From: Papilionanthe hookeriana x Papilionanthe teres
Lineage: Eukaryota; Streptophyta; Magnoliopsida; Asparagales; Orchidaceae
Length of the DNA stretch: 64,000 bases
Assembly (NCBI GenBank): GCA_022702705.1
Contig: CM040427.1
Coordinates: forward strand, 69,290,783 to 69,354,782
Reading direction: 5' to 3'
In this document: in pieces, positions 11,116 through 24,180 of the stretch
Numbering within the stretch: position 1 is the first letter of the stretch
Layout: each line of letters starts with the position of its first letter
Program-made: the position numbers and the translations under genes
Notes under the pieces: generated by a model
The model's database searches: none
What the model was told of the DNA's origin: nothing
What the model saw: the letters and a program-made list of their open reading frames with translations, nothing else

Positions 11116-14100
11116 TCATGAAGATGACACATGGCTCTTCCTTTCTTCTGTAATAGTTTTTATGGATATATCATCTCGGGCTGGAACTTTAAGCCATGAC
11201 TTCATCAAATCATAAATTGTGAATCCAATGGCTACTGAGGGGACAACCTGCAAATTTTTATATTTGCAGCAAGAAGCCATGAATATAAGTAGTTATATAG
11301 TTCTATGAAGCGAATAAGTTTAATATTAAACTCACCTTTAGATAATTGATGCTCAAGCCAGAAAATAGTTGCCTCCAGCCTTGGTTCTGAACAATCATAA
11401 CAAGCGTTCCGAACGTTCCTTTAGCTGCTTCTTCAGTGGAAGTTGAAAGAGAGTGCACCTGAAGATTATTTCTTCATTATTCCCTAAGCTTGCTCTTTGA
11501 TTTCGCATACGTCAGACGAAAATAATGGGCATTTACATAAATACCACCTAATTCTTACTAACACCTACGCCGCCCAAATGTTTCATATCACATAAAAAAT
11601 ATCATTATTTTAACTTTTAAAAAGTGAAATGCAACTTTTCAAGTGTAGGTAACGTGCCATATATGTAAAACTTAAAAGTTTAGGTGTTAGATATGTGGAT
11701 ACAAAGAAATGAAGGGTCTGCATGCAAACCTTTCAAATATACTTTGAAGAAAGCAAAGGAAGGTATGGTACCTGCATTTGTCTCCTGACGACATCTAGAG
11801 GATAGGTAATAGTCTGGCCCAGCAAACCGGCAATGGAGCCGCAAGCAAGATTCACACTAACGTCTTTCTTGCGCTCCTCATCAACACGAGCTTTCATCGC
11901 CTCATAGAAATAAAACTTGAGACCAGCATATGGGAAGATTCCGTATAAGGATGGGCCTGAAAGTTTTTGGGAAAAGTTGAAGGAAAACATTTAAAATGTT
12001 GATTTAAAGATAATTTCTGAAATTTGTAGACTAGCAATGTCTGTAGAAGATCTTCAGATTATGATTTCCATTGGGAAGGATTACGCTTTAGAAATACTAT
12101 TTTTTGCAGTAAAATGCCTAAATCTGTAAGTCCTTGCATTCCTTTTTTTTTTCTTTAAAATAGGAAGTTTCTGGTGGCCAAAGAAGCTGGGCCTAAGCCA
12201 TATTTTTGCATAATATGGCGGTGAAATCTAGGTCTTTAGGAGGACCATAAGAAATAAAACGGGATAATTATAAATCTGACTAAGAGAAATTGCAGAAAGA
12301 ATAGCATACCAATGCCGCGATAGAGACCTCTTAAGCCTTTTCTATTATAGATCTTTATCATGCAATCACGAATTCCCTGATAAACCTGATCACTGGAAGA
12401 CAATACTGTAAATTTCAGCTTGGAAGATTCAATAACCTGTAAAAAAACAACCATTGGTGTTAAAGAGTACTAAGATTGGCTAGACTTGGCACCAACTTTC
12501 ATAATTATCGCACCTAAATCAACCTTTTACCTCAGTTAGAACAAATAAATGACTTTAAAAAAATGGAAAAAAATGGGCACAGGGCATCCTATGGAATTTT
12601 TTTATTAGAATGACTCTCAATCTCGTTAAATTTACTTTGAGATGCATGCGAATAAATTCTAATTGCTTTATAATATTTGCATTCATCCCAAAATTAAAAT
12701 TTGGACCGATCTTGATCCAATTTTTTTTTTTTGCTAACTACAACCACAGTCATCATTTAACAAGAAACTTATGTAAAGCTAAATAAAAGATGAAGAATTA
12801 CTTCACAATCTTTACCTGATAAGCAAGTTTGGTGCGGACTAAATCTAGAGGATAAGTGCAGAGCACTGCAGTTCCACCAGCAATGGAACCTGAAACAAGG
12901 TCAAGAACAGGCCCTCTGTTGATATCTGGAAATCTACGAATTATCCAACGACGGTATTGTTCATAAGTCATATAGTGCAATGCTGCATAAGGCACAATAC
13001 GAGCTACACTGGCTCCATTTCCCCTGAAAGTATGGGAAATAATATTACAGAATTAAGAATAAGTGTAGATAATTCAATACGAGGAAAAGACAAGTTCAAC
13101 AAGATCAAACCTGTAAAATCCAAGTACCCCTTCAGTTCGGATGATCTTTCGGAATGAACCAAACAAACCAATACCCTGAAAATCAGCTCTTCTAGTCTGC
13201 CAACCACAACAGAATTTTCCTTTCAAAAAAATGATTACAAAATGATATAAACTGAAACAAGCCATTCAAACATTGAACGTAATAAACATTTTAAAACAGA
13301 GAAGTTAAACATCACTGGTTGCCGGCCTGGTAAGTCGAGCTTCCACATTAAGGTGATCGCCATACTACTTAATCAGAGAATAATCTATAAATAAAACATT
13401 CATTAACAATGAGGTTCGGGCTTTTAGTCTGATCCTAGCTAGCCTTATGTTCTCTGTTTGGACTCAACATCCATCATTTGGTCCATTTTGATGATTTCAT
13501 TAAGTCGACATCATTAAGTCCAACCTTAAAATAATAATAATATTATTTTATCCTTCCTATTTTAGCAAAAAGTGCATTTGGTCCTGCCGATTTGCATAGT
13601 GTTCGACTCTTTCCCTCGATTTCCAAGTATATCCTTAACACCTGCCTCCTCTTCCCTCTCCACTGGGCTATTCAACAAATTTACATAGCCACAAATGGCA
13701 ACAATGAAACTTTTGCAAGCAAAATGGCAAGCCACAAGTCAAACATTACACCATACAAAAGTACTACATAATAATGATTAGGCGCCTCATAATAGATTAA
13801 AAAAAAACCAATATTAGGATGGGAGAGACTGGAGAACAAGATAAATATATGGTTGCGAAAATAAACATATTTTTAAGAAATTTTCTATATAAGAAATTAT
13901 AAATAACAAGTAAAAATAATGATAAATTTTGAAAAAAAAGATCACAATTAGGGTTGTAAATGAACCAATGCACTTGATGAACAACTTAAACTCGGCTTGA
14001 TAAAGATTCGATTATGTTCATTCAAATAAATAATTTTCAAAGCTTAAATGATCAAATTTTAATCGAGCTGAGTTCAAGTTGAATGTACATGATCGAACAT

Positions 14101-17100
14101 AGTCGAATTCGGCTTGGAGCTCGGAGTTTAAGGCCCTCTTTTGGACAGCTTGAACTCAACTTGGAGCTTAAATGAACTAAACATGAATATAGTCGAAGTT
14201 GTTCATTTATGTTCATGAATAAGCTCGTTTATCGTTCAATAAGTAACTTGTCAAAATACTCTATATTAGGCTCGACGATAACTCGTACCATATGTGATAT
14301 ATTATTTAAATAAAATTTACTTAACTAGAATTTATTTAATTATAGATTTAAAAGTAATAAATTATTATATCAATAATATTTTATAGATTATTTATTAATT
14401 ATATTTATTTTATTAAAATTTTGGTGTTAGATGTGAAGATACATAAATAATACTTGTGTGGTATGTATGAAATGTCCCTTAAAATTAATTCTAAACCCCC
14501 ACAAAACTCACTTTCCCTATGGCCTCTCACAGTTTTGCATCTCCAGGTTTTGCCCGAAACATACGAAACCCCGAGTTGCTAGGGCATGGTTAAGAAGTTA
14601 ATGGTATGTATATGCATCCCCTTTTTAAAAAATATGTGTTGCCATTCTGCAATTCTATGCATGGTTAAGAAGTTAGTGGTATTTATATGCATCCCCTTTT
14701 TAAAAAATAACTATAATAATTGGGATTTATTAATTATTAGAAAAAATGGGAATTTTAGTTTTTTATAGAAAAAAGCTACAACGACTAACTTAATCGAATA
14801 CGTATAAAAGAGTTTTTTCATCAAGAAAGCACACACAAAAAAAAAAAAAAAACAGTTTATCCAAATACTATAAACTTTGAAGAGCATCAACTTTAAAACA
14901 CCATTTTTCAAAAAACTCCTTTTAAACAAACTTTTATAAAAGAAAAAGCTTAACCACACGAAACCTAAATCAACCGAATATTGAATTCACCATAACAAAA
15001 AAATGAGTTACAACAATATTAAAATTTTACACTGTATTTTTTTTTTTTTCATTTTAAACAAAGCCAGCCTTTTGAAAAGCCATGCAAAAAATATATTCTA
15101 TTCATAATATAGCAAAACAAACAACCCCTAAATGCATCATGATTACTAAAACTTCAATAGTTTGATTTCATGATGGAAATGTTTAGTAGTGATGATTCTT
15201 AGATCACATCATTAATATTGAAGATCAAGTAAGCAGGTGAATAAGAATGATTAATTGAACATATAATGAACTATCCAGCATAAACACTCATATGAGATAG
15301 ATACAGAGTGACATATATATGATGACATATCATACCTCCAAAAGGTAAGACACAATGCACCATAGAAATAATAATTGTTTTTTAGAAATTATTAATATAT
15401 ACGTGCAATTAAAAAAAAACAAATGTGGAGATAAAACAAATGCAAACACAGAGTGAACAAATTGAAAAGAAAATCATAACATAAGAAATATGTGCCGGTT
15501 CACCAAGTTAATAGCAATGTCCAGTTGTTGTCATTGTAGATTTCATAGGAATTGATTGTAGATAGTTACAAAACTAATTTCCCTTGTATCACATAATAAA
15601 TTGAGTATTTAAATATGAAAGTTTAGGTTTTAGATTTATAAATATATAAGAATTATGTGGTATTTATGTAAATGCCACTAAAGAAATTTGTAATTGAGAC
15701 TTAAATGAGCATATAATTGAGCCTTAATTAAGCTTCTCAATAAGCTTGCTCACAAGCTTTCATGAAATTTTTCATGATTATAAGCCAAGTTCAATTATCA
15801 ACTGATTATTTATAAAATATTCATGCTTGTTAGATTAGTTAATTAAATAATCATGAATGAGCTTTAATTAAAACAAATCACAAGTAGCATATAAAGTGTA
15901 TGGGTTCATTTGCAATCCTGTACTTAAACTCACATCTTCTTCAGATGCAGCACTAATTATTCTATAACATAAATCTCTCGTACTTATTTTGTCCAATTAA
16001 TCTCTAGAGCACAACATTGTTTCGCCAACCTTTAATGCTCTTTTCACATCATCTCATGACAAACTATCATCATAAAAAAGTAACTCATTTTTATATTTAA
16101 AGTATTAGTATTCATCTCTTTAATCAAGAGCGCCTTACTACCCGACACCTTACAACAAGACACTCTCCTACACACACATGACGCCCACCAAAAGGTGTGT
16201 AGGTGCTATATCCTTTCATCACCCTCAAGGACCTAAGCGATTACCCAGCTTGCCTTTAACAGCACTTTCTCGATAATGCATATTGAGTCTCAATCATGCA
16301 TGTGTTCCTATGTGTAAACCTTATATTAAGAGAAAAGAAAGGGACTAGAAAGGAGAGCAATTTCTTTTGACTGTAATGATGAATTTTATTTGTCTGAATA
16401 AACCTCTAACATACAAAATACTTAGAAATTGCAAGTTAAATGGGGCATAGATAGGTAGACTCTATTTTAGGTAAATAGATATCATTTTCTTAATTGCTTT
16501 TTATGAGTTACAAATCATATAAGATATTTAGCTACTCAATGTTTCAAAAATAATTTAATTTTGAATTCTTGGGGGTTTTGTTCCTCTTAGTTTCTCATCT
16601 TATATTTCAATTTAGTTTGAGATATTATTTTCAAAACTGTGAATAATCATATTATTGCCTTGTAAAATTTCGAAACTATGTCAAAAGTTGAAAATATTTT
16701 CCTGAAAAAAATGTCATGATTTTTTTATGTAATGGTCTTGAATCTCAAACCTTGATGATGTAAAAATTATTTCAGAATAACTTGATGAATGAAAAAAAAT
16801 TTATTTGCTAAGCTATTCAATTTATAAATCATAAAATATTGTGATAGAATAAAATGCGAACATCTGTAGTTATCTAGCAGTTTATTATTATTATTATTAT
16901 TTATATATATAGTTATATTTGTCCATAGAGTTTTTTTTTTGTCATAAAATGGCAATCAGTATAAATTTTAACAACGATGGTTATTTACCGTTTAGGGCCA
17001 AAGTGTGATAATTTTGTTTTGCATTACAAGTATTTTAACCCAAAACAATCAGACATCACTAGTAAAAGGTCACAGCTTGCTTCAGTCATTTGTCAAATGT

Positions 17101-18422
17101 TAATGCTTACCCTCAAAACTTAGTCCTTCCATTGATTAAAAAAGGACCTAATCACATTAATTGCAGCAATTGGTGGAACAGTCGCGGTGGATAGTATTAA
17201 AAGAAAAAAAAAAAGGGCAGGAGTACCTTGACGTGAAAACTTATAGCAAATCAACCAGTTACAAATCAGTTAGTTCATGCCAAGCACACCATACACACTA
17301 AAAATAGTACCTCACAGATTTATCAACAACATGCAAAGACCATTTGGCTGAACTAAAAATGCATAATCATGGGCATGGATTCCATCCTACTCCTCACACT
17401 TTCTCCCACTGCTAGTTCATTAAAAATCAATCCTATTATTACTTGAAAATGAGAGTTATTATTCATGGTGAGTTCCTCTTGCATTATAAACATGAACAGA
17501 TTAGGTCAATTACATCTAGGTTTCTCAAATTTAGGTCAATACTTCTTTACCTTTGAGTCCCCTGAATTTTTTTATGGTTTCATTTTCCTTGAGTTGCATC
17601 AGTATCAAACCATTAACTTGAAGCTATGACCAAATTACATCATTCCATAGGACCTTATGCCATTAATACTACCAAACATTGTCACACGAGACCGCTGACT
17701 TGAGTTTGGAAAGGCACCAACAATGCCAGTAGGCAATCGGTGACAGTGGCGACCCTTGATTTGATAATTGCATAGAAAGCGACGAAATAGTAAGTTATTA
17801 AGGCATCAATGTATGATTTGATAATGGTATATGTACAAGAAGAATTCAGGATCAAGTTCAAGAAACAAAGAATGCAAACTTAAGTCCAATGTTCACTGGA
17901 TCAAAATTTAAGAGACAAATATAAAATTTGTCCAAGCTGCTAAATGTAAATAGTGTCCTAACCGCTAAAAATCACCATTCATCTTCCAAGTCAAAACATA
18001 AAAAATAGAAAAAAAAAAAGAGAACCAGAAACATCAATAGAAGAAGAGAAAGATGAAAATGAAATTCACATCAGAAAACCTATCAAATCCTAAACCATAG
18101 ATCCAAAATATATCCGAGTTCCCAGAACTGAAAATCAGCCCAAACAACCTTCCAGCTCCCCCGGATTGCAACTCAATTCCCCATCTCACCAACCAGTAAC
18201 TAATCGATGACTTCAAAACCTAAAAGAAAAGATGGTAACAATCTGTCAAGGTACCTGAAACAGGATCTTGACGCGCTCGAACGGTGCAACGGCGGTCTTG
18301 GCAACGCCCCCAGCGACCCCGCCAGCGAGGAGCTCCTTGATCGCGACCGGGATGGACTCCTCGATCCCGTGGAGCACGCTCCTGGTCCCCTCCATCCTTA
18401 TCCTATTCTCCTCTTCCGCCAT
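11116..18422 (-). CDS. Mitochondrial carrier, coenzyme A transporter type, 7 exons
   Basis: Exons in transcript order are 18255-18422, 13111-13196, 13023-12816, 12436-12310, 11956-11772, 11458-11336 and 11247-11116. All introns are GT-AG and phases join exactly, giving 342 residues. The protein is a three-repeat mitochondrial carrier. The repeat signatures are PFERVK (residues 48-53), PLDLVRTK in exon 3 and PLDVVRRQM in exon 5. PYAALHYMTYE, CTYPLDL and PYAGLKFY are typical of the plant CoA carrier subgroup related to yeast Leu5 and human SLC25A42. Members import CoA or related nucleotides across the inner mitochondrial membrane. The ATG opens MAEEENR and is followed by a short soluble N terminus before helix 1 (LLAGGVAGG). 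Length is normal for the family and the frame is intact. Intron 1 is about 5 kb and the intron between exons 5 and 6 holds a MITE. Substrate is inferred from family likeness; another nucleotide-type carrier is possible. Confidence 0.92.
11527..11728. mobile_element. Fold-back MITE inside a carrier intron
   Basis: It starts GGGCATTTACATAAATACCACC, contains the central TTTTAAAAAGTG of this family and ends in the diverged complement ...GGGTCTGCATGCAAACC. It sits between exon 6 (ending 11458) and exon 5 (starting 11772), on the non-coding side of both splice sites. Confidence 0.55.
13197..18254 (-). other. Large first intron of the carrier gene
   Basis: This 5-kb GT-AG intron separates the first 56 codons from the rest. 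It is AT-rich and holds old repeat debris: TAGGGTTGTAAATG at 13949, the start of a decayed hAT-like MITE; a 49-bp direct repeat at 14585 and 14660; and MITE-end relics at about 14425-14480 and 15600-15685. No second gene was seen on either strand. Confidence 0.75.
14585..14708. repeat. Direct repeat, 49-bp copies 75 bp apart
   Basis: CATGGTTAAGAAGTTA starts both copies (14585 and 14660). Both end CATCCCCTTTTTAAAAAAT. Three substitutions or fewer separate them. It lies within carrier intron 1. Confidence 0.8.
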
Positions 18423-18640
18423 CTCTCTATCAGCTTAGAATAGCCCGGGTGAGAGGGAGAAGAAGGGAGTTCATAGGAAGGAGGAGGAGAACCCCAGAAC
18501 GGCAAGGAGCTCTCTCGGGAGAGTGGGGAAGCTTCTTGGGGACGGCAACAGAAGCGCGGCGACTGTCAAACTTGGAAACGGGAAGGGATAACAACTTGCA
18601 GGAGTCCATTTGGAAAATTAAATCGTTTGTTGATCGGAGA

Positions 18641-18649
18641 TGACGTGGC
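18641..18649. promoter_or_regulatory. ACGT-core element upstream of carrier gene
   Basis: TGACGTGGC (GCCACGTCA on the gene's strand) lies about 220 bp upstream of the carrier ATG. This is a standard C-box/G-box hybrid recognised by plant bZIP factors. Position and sequence fit a promoter element; activity is inferred. Confidence 0.4.
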
Positions 18650-18853
18650 GCCCACTTTGGCGTCAAATTCTGAAGAGGGGAGGGGGAGATTTTTCAGCGG
18701 ATTATGGTTTCATGTAATGTATCAAAGGTCAAAAGTTGTAAAATATACTGTATCAAGAGTTCTCATGTAAAAGTACATAAAGTTTGTTAGGATCTCTTAA
18801 ATAAAAAAATATATTTAATGCATGATTATGATGCAGTGGGTAGTGTTACATTT

Positions 18854-19837
18854 TGTTGTGCAATTTAGGGCGAACAGAATGAAAATCCAGAAGAAGAACA
18901 CAGATTTAATGAGGTTCGGCAAAGATGCCTACATCCTCGGGAGCAGAACGGCGAATTCACTATTTCAGAGGAGTTAAATAGTTCGGTTCACATACCCATA
19001 GGGTTACACATATATTTATGGATAAGACCCACAAATAAATTACTAAAACGCCCTCACCGCCCCTGATAAATTACTAGAACAATTCAGTGAAGCAAAGTCG
19101 CTGAGGAGGTTGGCGCGGGACAGGAGCAGTTCGGCTGGAGGGCTTCACGAAGCAGATTCACAACCATCAGAGGAGGAACCGAACAGAGGAGTTCGGCCAG
19201 GCGATCAGCGAACAGGCGCAAAGGGATTTGGAGCTCGCTAGACAGCAATCGACCGAGGTGCTAATGCAAACAAGATAAGTCTGTAGTTGGCACAGTTGAC
19301 CAACCCACTATGGTGTAAGAAACTCCATGAAGTATTTCTCCTAAGGGTCTAGATATTCGGCAAGTGGAGATTTGTTAGGTATGGCTCATATACCGAGTGA
19401 TGCATTTCTCTTAAGAGGCTGAATATTGGCCAAGGTGGAGATTTGTTAGGCATGACTCATAAACCGGGTGATGCATTTCTTCTATGAGACTGTATATTCG
19501 CCAAGGTGGAGATTTGTTAGGTATGGCTCATATACCGAAAATTTGGAGTATATTGGAATTAAGAGGTGTGTCTCCTGGTGAAAAGATGTATCTCTTGGAA
19601 TTTAGTGTGTTTGGGGGAGCGAGGGCATTTTAGTAATTTATCTGTGGTTCTTATCTATGAATAAATATGTAACCCTATGGGTATGTGAACCGAAACATGT
19701 AACTCCTCTGAAATATTAAATTCGCCGCTCTGCTCCCCCCAACCCACTAAATTCCAAGAGATACTCATTTTCACCAGGAGACACATCTCTTAATTCCAAG
19801 ATACTCTAAATTTTCGGTATATGAGTCATACCTAACA
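18854..19837 (-). mobile_element. Rearranged Copia solo LTR with inverted insert
   Basis: The left end TGTTGTGCAATTTAGG and right end CATACCTAACA match the LTR ends of the young Copia at 48761-54234, in the same orientation. Shared wording includes GAGGTTCGGCAAAGATGCC. Flanks CATTT and CACTT are a 4/5 target duplication. Between about 19066 and 19740 lies a piece in the opposite orientation. It contains the end of an element's internal part, three copies of its purine tract/LTR junction, and an inverted LTR copy (19514-19740). No coding sequence remains. Confidence 0.65.
19339..19540 (+). repeat. Three tandem ~70-bp copies of a polypurine tract/LTR junction
   Basis: TGGAGATTTGTTAGG recurs so that the LTR start TGTTAGG falls at 19373, 19444 and 19514. 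Each copy carries the purine tract, the first 23 bp of the LTR (TGTTAGGTATGGCTCATATA) and a linker with TGCATTTCT. The spacing is 71 and 70 bp. Confidence 0.85.
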
Positions 19838-22069
19838 CACTTTCATTGAAATCTTTATACAATATTTTATCGTGACTCCTGATATAATATTTATTCCAAA
19901 TTGTGAGCCATTATATTGAGATAATTGTACTCTTCATCAATTTTTTTGCAAAAAACATTAAGAAATATCCGTCTTCCGTTATTTCGTCAAATAAAATTTA
20001 CTATAAATATCAACGTTCACTCTGAACGAACACCATCTTTTCAGACCGACCCTGAAAGATGAATTAACAATGTGGTTTTGGGTTCTTAAAAGGGTATTTT
20101 TATTGTTGATCTTCATATAAATCTTATAATTTTGATATGTTCATATATTTGACAACTATATTTTAATATTTATTTATATAGTATTTTAGGTGTGTTCACT
20201 TAAAGAAATTAAAAGTAATGATAATTTTATCTGATGTTGAATTTTTTAGAGTTTTATTAATAAATATTTAAAATTTGATGTTAAAGAGGAAAATAAATAA
20301 GAATTGTGTGGCATATGTGTAAATCCACTTTTTTGTTTATGATATGTCATCAATAAAATGGCATTTGGCATGAATCTCAGAATAAAGTTTAAGCGAGAAA
20401 AGTTCACTTCAAATAAAAATTATAACATTTATTTCAACAAACTTATAATCAAACTGACCGGTTTGACAAGATGAACACAATGACGTTAAAATTAGCCAAA
20501 TTCGAGTAAAACCAAGCATGAATCAAGTTTTTAAACTACATTTAGAAGCTTTGGGAAGCCAATTGGAAAGTCATATGAGTCCAAATCTGATGAGCTTATA
20601 GTCGGATCGAGCATCTCAATGAGACGAATCCAACTAGCCCAAGATCGCTCAATTCTCATTATTAAGACACTTAAATGACCACCAAATATTGTATAATCAA
20701 AAGAATCTCTCAGGGCATCCGATTGAGTGGTTTGGCTTTCTTCCTTGTTGTTTTCTACTCAGAGCATAGTCCTCCTGATGACTATAGCAACTCACATTCT
20801 GAATCCTCAATTCAAAAGCATATGCCCTCACTTGGGATAACACAGTAAGAAAAAGCTCACATACACCCTATGAGGGTCTTCACATCATACTAGATTATTT
20901 TATGTCCCCTAAAAATTTGTGGTTACTAGGTAAGAAACAGTCAACACTTGCTTAAGGGCACTCGCAACTACTTCGTGTTGGTCTAGCTAATAGGCCCCTA
21001 GAAGAAGAAGAGTCTGAGCTTAACATGGAGTCCTTGCAACTATTCTCCATGACGAAGCTAATAAAGCTTGATGGTGATGGAAAAATTCTAGTTTGATTGA
21101 ATATGATTTCATTGCTTATCAAGTCCTAACCCAACATGACACTTCCAACAACTTTGTCACTCCTTTAGTAGCTCATAAAGGTGATCAATTTTCTTCACAT
21201 TCTTCTCATAGTATTATGTTAAAAAGCTAAGAGAAATAAGGAACTAAATATACATTCAAATATAGATCTTCAAAACAAAAGCCTAAACTTTATATAGGCC
21301 TTCTATGCTAAGTGGATCAAGCAAATTCACCACGTATTTGGAGCACTGAGATATCCTCTCTCAAGCTTGGCAGTGTTTACGCGAGTTCATTTAATTGAAC
21401 TCGAAAATATTGGGTATTCAAGCGAGCATCTCCGACCAAGTTTGCCTATCCTCACCGAGCTATTCTATTAGGCTCGCACACACCTAGCAAGCTCCATGAT
21501 CGAGCTTGTTGATACGGCTCAAATTTGTGATATTGTTCAGATTAAATTCCTATTCTATTTCCTATTTATCACAATTTTTTGCTTGTGAATGGTATATTTG
21601 TTATCTTTTGCGGTTTACAAGTGTCGAGTCTGCTTCACGGAATCAAAGCACGAAGTTGCAAATTTTAGAATAATTACATCGGCTCCTAGCGTACTTACAT
21701 TGGCTGCTCCGCTAGGTCGACGTAATTATATTTTATCCGTGATCCAACCGGTTCGACGGTCTATAGGGTGAACCGTCATTTCGCTGACTGAGTGGTTTAC
21801 AGGCACAAAAGATTTTTTATATGATTTGGAAAGGACTGGCCACTGATTCACTGTCGAACCAGCGAGTATTTACCTTTGTTTCATTAAAACTATATATTTA
21901 TCAAAATGAGGACCAACTTCAATGAAATGTGAAAGCTAATTTCTCTTTGGCAAGAGCTAGAAAGCTCTATAGCATTGGACTAAACTTATTTTGCTCAAAG
22001 GCCATACATTAAGATACTAGGTTAATGTTATAATAGTTTGTCTGTATATTAATCATGGAATATTTTCTT
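19838..22069. other. Spacer, no gene recognised
   Basis: AT-rich spacer. A relic of the GGGCATTTACATG MITE family ends near 20335. Around 21590-21770 the sequence is less AT-rich and carries a 60-codon plus ORF without a known domain. Stops are otherwise frequent in all frames. Confidence 0.55.
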
Positions 22070-22270
22070 GCATTCCCCTCAATTCTTATGTATTTACATT
22101 ATATAATATCAAAACATCAATTTTTTCGTATACGCCACTTTTTAAAAAACAAGATGATGGTATTTTTAATGTGATGTGAAGTATTTGGGCGGTATAAATA
22201 TAAAAAATCAAAGTTTAGATGTTAGATATGTAAATACATAAGAATTGGGTGGTATGCATGTAAATGCCCC
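22070..22270. mobile_element. Fold-back MITE (GGGCATTTACATG family)
   Basis: TTCTTATGTATTTACAT near the left end pairs with ATGTAAATACATAAGAA near the right end. The right end continues TTGGGTGGTATGCATGTAAATGCCCC, the family terminus. The element is about 200 bp and non-coding. Confidence 0.65.
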
Positions 22271-23443
22271 TAATAATATTTGGTCCTTAAGCTCTTTAAT
22301 GAAACTCATAATCTCATGTTCTGCCACCCTTTCTCCATGGGGCTCATAAAAATACTCAACTTGATGGTCATTCATTTCTACTTTTTTTTTCTTTATGGAA
22401 AGAGCATTATACGGTTCCTTATGCGTTTCAACAAAAACAAGAACTACAAAAAAGAGGAAAGAGGTCATTTCTAACACCCCACGGTCATTCATTTCTACTT
22501 AAACAGTCACTAATGTAGATTTTAGATTTCAGTTCAAAAATTCCAAATCTTTAAATTGAGACGAGAATGGTTCACACGAAGGGCGATTAAGAATCAATTT
22601 TATAGTCAAAACTATTTTGACCCTTTGAGACACTCTAGAATTAAAAGATGTAAATAATCGGGGACTATTTTGAGATTTTATTCAAGAACATTCCCTTAGT
22701 CGTACATCCAACCTATTTAATGTTTAAAGTGCTTAAATAGTTTCCGATCATTTACGTGAGGGAGTTTTAATCTTAAATTTTGTACAAGTGCCAGAATAAT
22801 CTACGACTATTTTAAAATCGAGCTATAACAATCCTTCAAATGAACCATTCCAACCCCAATTTAAAATATCTAGAGACCATTTAACACTTTTATAAATTAT
22901 GTGACTAAAATTACTTTATAAATAATCGGGAATAATTTTGACATTTTACTTTTACTTTGTTAGGACTATTGTCTAGGTCAAATTTGGCATGTAATTAAGT
23001 CAAGCCGACTCATGAATCAGCTCAAACACCACATTATAATAGCTTGTGAATTGAGCTAAATAAACTAAAGAGCTAGATTAAAGAAGCTTTGACTCAATTT
23101 TTTTGCTGAGTTAGCTCGTTTAAGAAATACTAATATAAAATACACTTTCAAATATATTAAAAATTAAATATTTTAAATATTATATTATCAGTAAATATTG
23201 AAAAGTTATATTTTATATATATATCAAATGCTCTCTTATTATCATTGCAAATTCTAATCAAATTAGGTCTTTTGATTGAGGTCTGATTTGGTGGACTAAC
23301 CAAGATTATATGAATAGACACTTGTTCCTTAGATTACTTTTTTCAACTACAGCATTTGGTTCGAGCAAACTTTCTCCTTAACTATCAATAGAATACTCAA
23401 AATCACTTTCCAAAATCAGCTTTTGAGTTTGGTTACTTACATA
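22271..23443. other. Spacer, no gene seen
   Basis: AT-rich sequence with stops in all frames. No element boundary or coding motif was recognised up to the MITE on its right. Confidence 0.55.
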
Positions 23444-24180
23444 TAGGGCTGTCAAAAAAGCTCGTTGTTTGAGAACAGTTCGTGTTCGATTCGCCAAGAA
23501 GTTCGTGTTTGATTCGTTCGAAAAACAAACAAGACAAAGACGAACAATTTTTTTCGTTCGGTTTGTTAAACGAACCAAACACAAACAATGATGTGTTCGT
23601 TCGTATTAAGTTCATTATTGTTCGAAATATAAAATAATTTAAAATAATTATATATAAAAAATTTATGATATTTTAAAAATAATTATATATTATAAAAATT
23701 TATCATATTTTAAATAATTAATCTTCTATAAATTATAATATATGATAAATTATTAATAACAATAATAATATTATAGTATTAATAATATTAATATAAATAT
23801 TATAATATTATAATTAATATACTATACTATATATTAAAATAAAATCCTAAACAAAACCCTAAACACATTATTTGGTTTGCTTCATTTTGAGGAAGTATGA
23901 ATTATCTGATGTGTACGAAATACCTGATCAATTTGCTTCATTTTGAGGAAGTTAGCTATCAAAGCTAGGGCTGTTAAAAAAGCTCGTTGTTAGCGAACAG
24001 TTCGTGTTCGGTTCGCGAGGAAGTTTGTTTTCGATTCGTTCAATATGCAAACGAGACGAACACGAACAATTTTTTTTGTTCGGGTTGTTAAACGAATCAA
24101 ACACGAACAGTGATGTGTTCAAACATTTCGAACACGAACACTAGCTCTGTTTGTTCGTGTTCGGCTCGTTTACACCTCTA
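23444..24180. mobile_element. hAT-like MITE, copy 2
   Basis: It starts TAGGGCTGTCAAAAAAGC and ends TTTACACCTCTA. The flanking octamers CTTACATA and CGTACATA match at 7 of 8 positions. The layout is two TTCGTGTTCG-rich modules (about 23450-23640 and 23970-24175) around an AT-rich core. It is 737 bp, the same length as copy 4, but in the opposite orientation. Confidence 0.8.

Noticed and set aside
12957..13157. Plus-strand ORF over carrier exons 2 and 3
   Set aside because: Shadow of the carrier gene on the opposite strand.
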